A DNA stretch of 64,000 bases from Echiichthys vipera (Eukaryota; Chordata; Actinopteri; Perciformes; Trachinidae): contig OY829667.1 in NCBI GenBank assembly GCA_963691815.1, positions 20,251,587 through 20,315,586 of the forward strand. Reading direction: 5' to 3'. Position 1 is the first letter of the stretch; every line of letters begins with the position of its first letter. Made by a program: the position numbers and the translations under genes. Positions 44,322-55,600 of the stretch are shown here, piece by piece. Under the pieces are notes generated by a model that worked only from the letters and a program-made list of their open reading frames with translations, was not told the DNA's origin and did not search any database.

Positions 44322-46041
44322 TTAGCTGGCCTTGGGAGGGTAAGTGGTGGAAGTAATCTTCACACACTTGATGCCCTCGCTCCGTTTCTGTCTCCTGTTC
44401 ACTGGAGGATAAAATCAAATCAGCATTCAGCCAAGCTGTAAATCTGGGGATGTAAATGATATGTTGACACCTGATCGTGCCATACACAAGAACATACAAC
44501 ATTATGTACAACGTGACCCACTTAAAGGTAAAACAAGTGAAACATGTTTTCTCCTACAGTTCACATCCAACACCAGAGACCATCCTTGGTCAGAGACAAG
44601 GGTTATCTCCCCACATACGCCCACCTCTTATCACTTGAGTTCCATAATCTCCATACACCTTGAAAACTGAGCAAACTTCTTAAATTGATTAAGACTGTGA
44701 GTTTTGGTTGAAAGCTCCTGAAAACACTTTTCAGTGGACCAACAGCTTATATTTTCTTCTCCAAAGAATACCCATCGTAACATAGCGGAAAAATCCCACT
44801 GAAAGGTTTCCACTTTCATAGCCAATTTTAGTTGGAATACATTTACTCACATACACTAATCAAATTCATTTCAGCTGGTAAACACAGTCAACACTCACGC
44901 TCAGCTGCGCGCATAATGCTATGTAGATCATGTTATGAAAACATGAGGAATCACTTTATCATGTGGGGTTTTTCTCAGATTGACAGCATCCCAACCATGC
45001 AAGCACAATGGACAGATTCGCTAGGCAGATTGTCTAGATACATATGGCTATTGCTTGACTTTGGAACCATAAACAGTGTGTAGGGGCTGCACACAGATGT
45101 ATAAAGAGAACTGGACACAGCAACAGAAGTGGAGGGCGTTCATTCTCATGAAAGTTCAACTGTTGGGTCTAAAAATACCAGGACGGTCGCCACTACTTCA
45201 GGCCCACAGATCAGGTGCACTACAAGCTTCTGCTGGCTACTTCCATTTTAGTGCTCCTATCAACTTGAATGGGAATTAAATTATTAAATGATGAAGCTCT
45301 TCTAGATTTTCCAAATGGGCCGAATGGTCCAATATATTAACACAACTCGACTTGCAGGGGGTTTAGCACTGTCTCCTCAAAGCAAGAGGGTTCCTGGTTC
45401 AAATCCCAGCTGGGGCCCTTCTGTGTGGAGTTTGCATGTTCTTCCCGTGTCTGCGTGGGTTCTCTGGCTTCCACCCACAGTCCAAAGACATGCAGGTGTT
45501 AGTGTAACCCAGGTCCCATGTAGTTAAAAAATAAAGCTAGAGTGGTTAATACAATGAGACTGGGCCTGGGCTCGTTGTAGGAAAATACAGCTTTTTTTCT
45601 ATGTTGTTTTTATAATGTGTACCCTTAATAAGGTTTACTATTTTCATAATGACCACCACAACTGTACTTTCAATGCAGAAATCCCTTCACAGGGGTTTAT
45701 TAACACAAAGTTGAAAGAGTTGAATGTATTTTGGAATAAAATAAAATACACAATTGTTCAGGGTAGGAAAAAAAGAGTTTTCAAAAATAAACTTCAGTTT
45801 TAAATTAAAATACCTTCTGTACCTTTGAGTTACCTTCAAAACCGTATTATTGGTCTTACAACACGCAAAAAACTCAGTTTACCTGTGGGCCCACACACAT
45901 TCATATGAAAAATCACCTTAAATGAGATGGTAACCCATTTAATGAAGCTTGTGTGCGGCGGGGCCTGAAAACTCTAATGGCCGTTTCACTGAGAGCCGAG
46001 CACACAAGAAAAGCCCGTGCATGTGTAGGTTAGTACTCACG
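44322..46041 (-). other. possible small - strand transcription unit (weak)
   Basis: On the - strand a terminal-exon-like segment (44401-44322) follows a good acceptor (tttatcctccag). It reads NRRQKRSEGIKCVKITSTT plus a few residues to a stop. An AATAAA on the same strand lies at 44151-44146. A first-exon-like segment with several CpGs ends at a consensus donor (gtgagt, 46040-46035). Direct joining keeps the frame open but gives no start codon, so any protein is unproven. I do not recognise it. It could equally be chance or a noncoding RNA. Confidence 0.25.
45353..45505 (+). repeat. tRNA-like SINE-type fish repeat
   Basis: A B-box-like ggttcaaatcccagctgggg is followed by ctgtgtggagtttgcatgtt and cagtccaaagacatgcaggt, the hallmark order of this fish repeat. 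Other copies are near 11.4, 57.3 and 61.0 kb. Confidence 0.65.
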
Positions 46042-46600
46042 AATCCGAGGTTTTGTTAGTAGGGACAGAAGGGGGAGGGGACAGAGTCTCGCGATGATAA
46101 TGACAATGGCGTTGGCAGTCCAAATCCAAACACGCGCGGGCAATGGCGCGGTAGCGAAGTCCTAGGGAAGAAACCCAGCACAGCAGAACAGGACACGGCA
46201 GAACAGCAGGGCCGTCGGTTGGAAACCCGTCTCTTTCTCTCCAACGTCCGTCTCCTTAAAGCATATTATCAGAATTGAGCCACAGTACCAAATGCTATCT
46301 CATGTCGAATTAGCTTTGCTTTAGCTTCAGAAATACCACAGCGCTAAAGCTAGGATATATTAGCTATATATTAGCACCGAACGCAACCGCTAGCTAGCAC
46401 GTCGCTAACATGTTACACATCCAGTCTCTTCACTAGAACAGATAGAGCCCAAAACACAGGCCTGCATATCACATTCACCTCTTGCAGGTCACACAGAAGT
46501 TTTATCTGAGGAGATAGCGTCTCTTTTTCTCATGCGCCTACTCTCGCACCAACTCTCGTCCACTCGTCCCACCCCTTTACACAGTAACCTTACTCTGATT
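46042..46600 (-). promoter_or_regulatory. candidate promoter and first-exon region, - strand (weak)
   Basis: The segment is richer in G+C and CpG than its AT-rich neighbours, especially about 46.06-46.26 and 46.5-46.58 kb, and ends at a consensus donor on the - strand. No TATA box is seen. The promoter role is inferred only from composition and the donor. Confidence 0.25.
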
Positions 46601-47369
46601 GGTTCGTGAGGTCTTAACGCAACCAAAGGCAAAACAAGAATGAAATGATTGACATGTGACAGATATAGGTTAGGTTACACGTGTAAACACGGCTTCTTCC
46701 ACTCTCTCCTTTTCTCTCAGAACACGGATATTTTACAGACCTAATGAACTTAAAGGCCTTTATATGACTTTAACATTTAATGATAAAGAGTCTTATTTAT
46801 CAAACTGTACATATTGTATTTATCCTTTTAACTAGCGCACATTTTAACCAATTTTATTTATTTGTTATACTGTGAATTATTTTTTATGCTCTATAACTTA
46901 TGATTTTTATACAGGGCTACATTAGGTTCATTGATGAAATTTAGTTAATTAATCTACGGTATCGTTCCACTTGACCTCAACGCTACTCGCCATTTCGTTT
47001 TTACAGCGTTTACTACATTATGGATCTATTTTATGCATTGACACTCGTGTAGATTTCGGTAGTGCAACCCATTTTTCCGCAGACAATCTGCTGTGACTGC
47101 AGAGACATAGCCTCGTGGTGAGTCTGCTTTATCTAGGCAGAGCCACGTAGTAGACCGCCCTGAAGTAACGTTAGCAAGCCTAACTATAAAGGAACTATAA
47201 AGGATCTGCGTTAACTTAAAGGAGAAATAAACGCATAACACGTAAAAGACAACGTCAAAACTGCCAAAAGTACACACAAATACAGACACAACAAAAAGAA
47301 GATCGAGACAAAGTTCATCCCCTGTCCTTGAACAAACATGTAGGCACAGATGTCCCCGCTGCAGTGAAA

Positions 47370-48260
47370 GTGATTCAATTCAATTCAATTTTATTCATAG
47401 TGCCAAATCATAACAAAAATTATCTCAGAGACCACACTCTATGACTTTATTATTTATGATTTACATAGACCCAACAATTCTCCCGTAGAGCACGGTGGCA
47501 ACGAAAACCTTCCCTTTAACAGACAGGAACGCTGGACAGACCCAGCTCTGTAGAGGACGGACATCTGTCTGCACCGGTTGGGGATGAAGAAAAGGAGAGA
47601 GAAAGAGAGACAAGACGGACAGATGGACAGAGAGAGAGACAAAGACAGAAACAAAGACAGAGACAGACATACTTCCAGTAACTATAATAATATCTATAGT
47701 AATGTGAATATGACTTTTATGTTATGGCAGTTAATACAGCAGTATAGTAGAAACAAGCACAGCTAAGGATATAGATTATAATAGCAGCAGGAAGCGTCAT
47801 GCAGGACCACGGCAGCAGGCACCACCACGATCAGCAGAGACCTGCGAGACGACAAAGCACAAACAACTCCGGGGAAGAAGCTGAATTAGTAACATGCATT
47901 TATGAGACATGAATGATACAGACAGAGAGGAGAGAAGCTCAGAGTATCAGGAAAAGTATTGTCCCCCGGCAGACTAGGCCTATAGCAGCATCATGAAGCA
48001 GAACAAAATCAGCTTAAAAATAACAACATTGCTAAGGGCTCGTAAGCCCTAGCTGTAAGCTTTATCAAAAAGGAAAGTTTACGCTTAAATATGGGGACAG
48101 TGTCTGTATTCCGAATAACACTTGGGAGTTGGTTCCACAAAGTGGAAAGACCTAACAAGTGATCAGACCTAACAAGCTAACAAGTGATCAGACCTAACCT
48201 TATTTGAAAGTAGTAATGTAATAAAGTAAAGTAAAGTCAAGTAGTAGTAAAGTAGTAATG
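47370..48260 (+). repeat. widespread fish interspersed repeat
   Basis: Starts with attcaattcaattttattc and continues through cttccctttaacagacagga, a gagagaaagagagacaag stretch and gtcccccggcagactaggcc to tttatcaaaaaggaaagttt. This order is familiar from many fish genomes. It is diverged here and noncoding. A short tandem of cctaacaagtgatcaga follows near 48150-48195. Confidence 0.65.
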
Positions 48261-48334
48261 ACAGCTCTAAATAACCAGGTCGGTGCGTCCTAACTATAGT
48301 TAAACACAGGAATGGTCACGGCGTTCACAACCCG

Positions 48335-48690
48335 AAAACAAATAATAAGCCTTTTGTATTCCCAAGCTCTGCAGCCCTGTCATTCCACCTGAGTATCTGC
48401 ATGAGATAAGGAGCAGGAGGTTCGGCTGGTCCAGGGCGGGGACGGAAACTCAGATGATGTCTTTCAACTTCGATCATCTTCTTTGAATCAACTGCTTCTA
48501 CCCCTTCTTCAAGGCCCACCAAAACTATGTTGTTTCTTTTACTGTGAGCTTCCAAGTTTGTTTATCTATTTTTCAGCGAGTCCACTTCTCTGGTCAAGTC
48601 ATTCAAAGTTGCGCGGTCTCCAACCATCTGGTTCTCTAAAGCCCCGATGAGCTGCTCCTTGATTTAATTCATTTCAATGATCAGGTGGCA
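48335..48690 (-). pseudogene. L1-type LINE ORF1 fragment
   Basis: On the - strand a coiled-coil-like stretch (LIGALENQMVGDRATLNDL) is followed by EAHSKRNNIVLVGLEEGVE and RPRPGPAEPPAPYLMQILR, matching the RNA-binding domain layout of L1 ORF1 proteins. Stops interrupt it. Confidence 0.7.
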
Positions 48691-48699
48691 GAGAGCGTT

Positions 48700-49385
48700 T
48701 ATATAGGGTGCTGAGTGGGAGAATGCTCCAGGGGAAGCGTAGAGAGGTGTTCAGACTTCGACTCTGCTTACTGATCCCAACACTGGGTTGCTGTCATGGT
48801 TTAAGACCGCTAACAAACTCTGCCAGGTTCTTAGATATGAGGGCAGCCCCATCCAAAGTTGGATGCTTTAACTTTAGTGATTTCAGATGAGTGACTTCTG
48901 ATTGACGTAACCAGGTTTTATTACCTCCGACGTGAATAACCATATTTACGTTTATCCTTAGCCAGCAGTTTCAAATAGGACTCAATGCCGCCTGCTCTGG
49001 CCCCTGGGAGGCATTTGACTATGGTTCCTGGTGTCGCTAAGTTCATGTTTCTCAAAATGTAGCTGCCAATAACCAGTGTTTTTTCCTCATCCTGTGTCAC
49101 TGAGTGGAGAAAACTTGTTTGAAACGTGAACGGGTGAATGGTTAACCATGGGCTTTGATTTGGAACAATACTTTCCTTGGCCAACAGTTACAGAGTGCCC
49201 TGGCTGCTCAGGGGTTGCCGGGGGAGGGACCGCAGAAGCTAACGCTACACTATGTGGCTCCGCACCGGCTATAGTTATAGGTGGCCAGCTAGCTACAGTA
49301 GCAAAGAGTGAGCTTCCATGGTGCGGAGCCGTGCCTCTAAAGTCAAAGATTCGCAACACAACTGTTTTCCAACGTCGCAGGTGAA
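48700..49385 (-). pseudogene. LINE ORF1 with esterase-like domain, broken
   Basis: On the - strand VSNKFSPLSDTG precedes TLVIGSYILRN and IVKCLPGARAGGIESYLKLL. Later comes HPTLDGAALI. These are the GDSL/SGNH-esterase-type blocks found in ORF1 of fish L2/CR1 LINEs. In the expected GDS motif the D is lost (IGSYI), and frames change several times. Confidence 0.7.
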
Positions 49386-49494
49386 AGTTGCAGCGGTGTG
49401 AATTGACCCGTCTCTGTGAACCACATCACAGAGAAGGGGACAGAGAGCAGATGAGGCGGGTCCAGAGGGAACTGAAGGAGAGGAGAACTAACTT

Positions 49495-49815
49495 ACTTTA
49501 GTAAGGAAGGCTGCTACCTTCACTGTACTTTACTGTAATTACGCCAGTAAGAAAGGCTGCTACACTTCACTGTACTTTACTGTAACTTACTTCAGTTAGA
49601 AAGGCTGCTACACTTCACTGTACTTTACTGTAACTAACTTACTTCAGTAAGAAATGCTGCTACACTTTACTGTACTTTACTGTTACTAATTTCAGTCAGT
49701 AATGCTGCTACACTTTACTGTACTTTACTGTAACTAACTTACTTCAGTCAGAAATGCTGCTACACTTCACTGCACTTTACTGTAACTTAGTTCTGTAGGA
49801 AATGCTGCTACATTT
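49495..49815 (+). repeat. minisatellite of about 50-60 bp units
   Basis: About six diverged copies of a unit containing ggctgctacacttcactgta and ctttactgtaacttacttca. The unit length varies with small insertions. It is followed by a sequence ending ccctcgggataaataaagct, which looks like a LINE 3' tail. Confidence 0.8.
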
Positions 49816-50274
49816 TTTAACACTGTTTCAATTTTCGCTCCTTCTCACTTATTTAGTTTGTACTTATTTTATTTCAATCTGCTGCAACTGCACGCTGCAT
49901 ATTGTTTTGTATTGTGTAAACCTACGCTTAACCACAATGTCTGTTGCACTCTGTCACATCTAGTTATTGTTTGATTTATTTTATATTAGCTTTATTTGAT
50001 TTGAAAATGTTAGCTTATTGTCACTCTGATCCTTTCCCATCTTTGTATTGAAACTGTTGCACAATAATTTCCCTCGGGATAAATAAAGCTTCTTGAATCT
50101 TGAATTGAATCTACTGCTGATGTCGTCACCAGCGAAATCTGTCAAATCTCTAGAGGTTTTAGAACGTAACACACGTCACCTGTTTCAACAGCCAATCAAG
50201 TTTGAGCAAAGTCCGCTGGTCAAGTCACTGACAAACTGTCTGCTGGTTGAAAAGGCTGTTATGGATAGAGGCTC

Positions 50275-50277
<3 letters not shown>

Positions 50278-50349
<72 letters not shown>
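50278..50349 (+). repeat. compound (GT)n(GA)n microsatellite
   Basis: About 17 GT units run directly into about 19 GA units. Open frames through it are artefacts. Confidence 0.95.
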
Positions 50350-50352
<3 letters not shown>

Positions 50353-51269
50353 TGGAGCGAGCAATACAATGAATAAGGAGAGTGAGTGCAGTAATCCAGA
50401 ACAAAGCAGTGAATCAAGGAAATAAAAAGTATTTTCTCTGGTTCATCTCTATAGAAATGCAGCTGTAGCCAGTATCTCACTTTCTCTGTCCTCATGTATA
50501 TTTTATAATGCTACAAATTATATCCAGCTACGAAAAAAAGCCTGAAATGTCAGAGGTCAGAACTGAAGTATCGAATGCTATGGAAAATATACATCGTCTC
50601 GTCTCATCTCATTGGTCTGAACGGGCAGGTTTCAGAACGTTGCAGACCTGCATGTTGCAAGTTTCAACTTGTTGCTTTGCCTATCTTTGGTCTGAACTGG
50701 GCTTAACTCTAACTCAAGACTCGCCTCCAGCGCTACAAATTAATTACACTTATTACATTTACCATTAACACTAAAGAAGTGGCTAAACATAAGCCCCTAC
50801 AGGCAAGAGAGAGCAGGAGAAAGAGCGAGGGAAGCCATCACCAGCTGTGAAGCTAACTGCTAAGTTGAAGTGGCTAACAGATAGCGAAAAAAGTGTAGGA
50901 TATAGCAAGAAAGTGGCTGAAAGAAGAAGAGCTGTGAGTGCTTGAGAAGAGCTAGTGGATGTATAAATGTATAGCGGTAGTTAGCCGCTGTGGGGAACAT
51001 TATAGCAAAAACAGCTGAATTTAGCCCGAGCTGCAAACAGAGAAAGAACCAAGAGTGACCAACACACAGAAGCACTGGAAGTTACGCACTACGCTCACCA
51101 CAGCACGCCCAGTCAGCAGCAGGACTTTTGATTCTCCAATTAGAAATGTTAGTAGAGAAATGGATGGTGTTTATAATCAGTAATTGGATATCAAGAGTCA
51201 CTTTATTGGATAGTCAGTGTGCAGTTACATAAATCTCATCTCATCTCATCTCATCTTCAGCCTCTTATC

Positions 51270-51545
51270 CGGGGTCGGGTCGCGGGGGCAGCAGCTCCAG
51301 CAGGGGACCCCAAACTTCCCTTTCCCGGGCCACATTAACCAGCTCTAACTGGGGGATCCTGAGGCGTTCCCAGGCCAGTGTGGAGATATGATCTCTCCAC
51401 CTAGTCCTGGGTCTTCCCCGAGGCCTCCTCCCAGCTGGACGTGCCTGGAACACCTCCCTAGGGAGGCGCCCAGGGGGCATCCTTACTAGATGCCCGAACC
51501 ACCTCAACTGGCTCCTTTCAGCAGCGGCTCTACTCCGAGTTCCTC
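51270..51545 (-). pseudogene. LINE C-terminal fragment
   Basis: On the - strand the reading RWFGHLVRMPPGRLPREV, then RPRGRPRTRWRDHISTL and PLLELLPPRPDPG, is the very common C-terminal end of a fish LINE family. The upstream reverse transcriptase is absent, so it is a 3' fragment. Confidence 0.8.
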
Positions 51546-51839
51546 ACGGATGGCTGAACTTCTCACCCTTCTCACAGTTACATAAATGAATACACTTAAA
51601 CTTAGCCACATCTAGCTGGTGTGCAAGGACCTCACTATTGTTTCTGCATGTTGACCCAGTGCAGCCCCAGCCCCCCCAAATGTGTGCTTTTTTCAAACTT
51701 CTATAAACCTTTTTCATTGCTGATTATATTTCATAAAGGATTCACTGCATGCTGTTTTTGTTTGAAGGGATGTTGTGAGGTGTTTGTTCTAAAGGAATTC
51801 TTAAAATAGAATTTTAGAATGGATCTCATAGAGATGTTC

Positions 51840-52591
51840 TAGAGCTGATGCCACAAAGAGAACCAAAGGAACTCTGATCATTTCACTGAGACACACTCAA
51901 CTGAACGGACAACAAAGTGCTGATTCAAGCCCAACTAAACTAAACAAATCTAAGGAAGTGCGGTTCAAACCAGACTGTGGATACCAGGTAAGTTTGTGCA
52001 TCATTCTTTTTGATGTAGATACATTTCTGAGCTCCAGATATCATTTCCAATATAACCAAAGGAGGAGGAGATGAGTTAAAGTGTAATTCCAGTGCAAAAT
52101 TGTCCTATGGTCTTTTTCGGCACTTAAATAAGCTCTGTGTTCCCTAACTATGTTGTTGGTGCTTTGTTTTCTGTGTAAGGACTCTTCTCATGCTGCTGCA
52201 GAGGTTTGCTGTTATTTTGAGCAGTATTAGTGGTTAAAAAAGACGTTTGAATGCCTTCACACTACTGCCCTGTTCATCCGGCGACTCTACCGGGTTTCTC
52301 TTTAAAAGCTGTCACGATGGCTTATTTGATGTATGTAAGTGCTGAAAAAGACCATGGGATGATTTTGCGTCGGAATTAATCTTTAAGTCAGTCATCAAAA
52401 GTATAGCCACCTGCTTTTCCTTATTCAACATTTAATTCCAGTCAAGCTCAGAAAGAGATAGTACAGGTTGGAACAAACTGTTGTCTCTTACAATGCAGTT
52501 TACATTTACCAGCTAATTATTTAAGATGATCATCTCTTTAAAGGTAAATTAAATTAACCTTTTTTCCTGTTTGTGCCCATTTCAATCTCAG
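51840..52591 (+). other. candidate 5' noncoding exon and first intron of the HIPK-like gene
   Basis: A consensus donor (ccaggtaagt) at 51987/51988 and an acceptor at 52590-52591 (tttcaatctcag) would join a noncoding exon of about 150 bp to the exon carrying the ATG at 52616. The inferred intron contains a TTAA element copy. I cannot place the promoter. Confidence 0.45.
52076..52386. mobile_element. TTAA inverted-repeat element, copy E
   Basis: Left end TTAAAGTGTAATTCC, identical over 15 bp to copy B. The right end is ggaattaatctttaa, its near complement. Most of the left arm and centre are deleted; the right arm with atggcttatttgatgtatgt is kept. It lies upstream of the HIPK-like coding exons. 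Confidence 0.7.
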
Positions 52592-52615
52592 CTTCCTTTG
52601 AAAAAAACTGCCAAC

Positions 52616-55600
52616 ATGAAAAACACAGCCTGTCAAACTCATCTTGAAAGGATGTACCCCCTCCCGAGGAAATTCCAGGCCTTGCAAGTTTTGGGAGAGG
52701 GCGGCTTTGGAGTCGTACTGCAATGTTGGGACCGATACACCAAAACGTTGGTGGCCATCAAGTATGCCAAAGAGTCCGTATACACAACGCACGAGCAGGA
52801 GGTAGGTTACTTTGTTGGATTTGATCTTTACATTTTACAGTTTAAAGCATGAACATCTTAAAGACAACCATAGTCCAGAAACCATTCAGATTTGTAAAAC
52901 ACACAGTATTTCAGTGTATTTTCTTTGACATACCCGTCCAGTGTTTTCAAAGATCTGAGGCTGATTTGACAAAGACTATGGCTTAGCTCTAACTGCTCAT
53001 CACACTCTAGATAGACGTCTCATTTCTACAGAATACCATAGCTCTCAGTCCACAGTAAGCCAGGGGCAGAGTGGCTAACTTTTTAGTCTAAAATGTCCAG
53101 ACTCATCTAGCAGCCTGGTCCAACACTAAAGACCAGTCTAAAAGATATTTGTGAATTCAGTCCCTGAGCTGTAGTTGTCTGATTGCTCTAAGGACAAACT
53201 GTAAATTCCTGTTAACCTTAACAGTGTCTTAGGGTCTACTCACACTTGGCCCAGATGATTCATGTCATGCTTTAGCGCGGTTGTCCCTGCTCTCTCTTCC
53301 CCCGTGGCCAAGGCCGAGCCCATGCGGACACTATTCAAACGATTCAGTCGTGATGAACAGTCTTATATAAATAGTCTCAGGACCGCCGCCAATACTTGCG
53401 CATGTGCTCGTACACTTGCACATGCTCGTACATGTGCATCCGTGCTTTACTAAAGCCCACCTCTATCAACTGGGGCGCGGCCGGGAAGTGTGCCGTGCCT
53501 AGGCTTGGGCTTGTATGAATGGAAAGTGTTAGTAGACCCTTAAAACTCGTCGTTTTTCTTTCATTCCACAACAAGAATGTAAATTTTGTACCTTATCTTC
53601 AGGCATTCATGCTGGAAGTGTTAATGAACAACAACCTGGACAAGAAGAACATTGTCAAGTTTCATGCTGGATTCTTCGGGAACAGGTGTCTGGTGTTTGA
53701 GAATCTCGACATCAGCCTGTACGACTACGTTTGTGATAGAGGAGGCCCAATGCGTCTACAGGACATCAGAACTGTCATCAAGCAGGTCAGGCGTCTGCTA
53801 CAAGACTGCACCAAATGCTGTGTCAGCTCTAAACTGTAGTCAATTTACTGTATAAATTGTATTTCTGACCTTCTACTTTTCTCATTATTGTTGTTTATAT
53901 GACTTAAAGCACCTTGTGTTACATAAATGTTACATTTATTTTCATTATCATCCCTTGCAGCTGGCCATAGCATTGGATGGTCTAAAATCCATTGGAGTGA
54001 TCCACACTGATTTGAAGATGGACAACATCATGTTGGTGGATCAGAAGAAGCAGCCGTTCAAGGTGAAGCTGATCGACTTTGGCCTGGCTATTTTCAAGTC
54101 TAACTACGAGGACGACAGAACTTTCAATCAGTTACATTTCTTTAGGTGAGGCCTACAGAAACACTGACCATTATTGGGCTGTAATTCATGTAGTTTACCT
54201 TTTTCTACTTACCGTACCTTATCTAATCATATCTGCTGTGGAAAGTCTATCACTGTGGGTGTCATTTGATTAAACGCTGTTCTTCCTCATTCAGGGCTCC
54301 AGAAGCTATACTGGATCTCCCAGTTTCTGAGGCCTTAGATATGTGGTCTCTGGGCTGTATGATGGCGAGAATGGTGCTTGGCTATGAACTCTTTCCGGCG
54401 AAGAGTAACCATGAGTTAGTAAGTAATTTACCCAAACTAAACTCTCAATTAGCTTTTTATTGTTCTACTGGAGTAAGTACCGCTGCACCTGTAACCTTTA
54501 TTCAACAACCTCACTTTGTATGTTTATTAAGTGACTTTCATCAAAGTCATTTTCACTCATTCTATGCACAAGTAACTAAGCTGAATATATTAATGTAATG
54601 TTGTTTTTTTTATCTCCAGCTGAAATACATCATCGCTCTCCTGGGTCCACCACCAAACCATATCATTACTGATGAATCAATAGCACAGCAGTATTTCAAC
54701 AAAAACGTTTCCAATCAATGGAAGCTCAAGGTACGATACTCAGTTTTTGACTTTTTTGATAGTTTTAACTTTAATATTCTCTGTCCAAATAAAGATGATA
54801 GCTTTTAACATTTTCAGGTTATCAGTAAAATTGATTGAGAAATACATGCATCCTAAATACTTTTAACTTTCTTTTAGAAACCTAAGAAGGAAAGAAGGTA
54901 CACTGACTACAGGATCTACACCTTCCGTTCCCTGGATGAAATTAAGGAGGTTGGTCATTTAGGGGGCGTCAGCTGCTAAAATATGACTTCTATTAATTGT
55001 CTTTAGGAAACTATCTTGACCAATGTTGTATTTTTTTGATTGTTTCCTAAACTAGATACGTCAGAAGGGCAATAACCCCACTGAGGCTGAAGATAGGAGT
55101 GAGTGCATCGAGCTGTTGAAAGCAATGCTCAAGTGGGATGGGGAGGAGAGAATTACCCCACATGGTATCCTCAATCACCCATTTATTACCAAGAGCTACC
55201 TCAACCACAGCTGCAACCTAACCTGCCGGTAAGTGAGTGTGTAGGGGTGTGTGTGTGTTCATATACATATTTGCATCAGTGATGGGAATCCTGTTTGCCA
55301 GACATAAACATTAAAGTGTATTAAAAGTCTCTCTTTTCTTGTAGCAATGAAACCGACTCAAGACAGGCAGACGAGAACATGAAGAAGACCGATGTAGATT
55401 ATGAGTAAGTGTCAACTCAAGGTGGGCAAGATGGGGTCTGGTTTCCATTGAATCAGTGGTACTGATTGGTTTCAGGATCCCTGACATTGAATGACCAATG
55501 AAAATGTATTTATGAGTTATATGGGGAAAATGCAGTATGCATAACGAATCAACAACATCACCACTGGTCACCACAGACCCATTATTTTTGGGCTTTTACA

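Noticed and set aside
45353..45505. tRNA gene from a B-box-like sequence (also at 38.9 and 61.0 kb)
   Set aside because: No complete cloverleaf can be formed; the surrounding order is that of a SINE-like repeat.
47454..47670. Ser/Leu-rich - strand frames resembling a signal peptide protein
   Set aside because: They arise from the gagagacaaagacag stretch of a common fish repeat.
48325..49385. Candidate host esterase or RNA-binding gene on the - strand
   Set aside because: The blocks match LINE ORF1 proteins and are broken by stops and frame changes.
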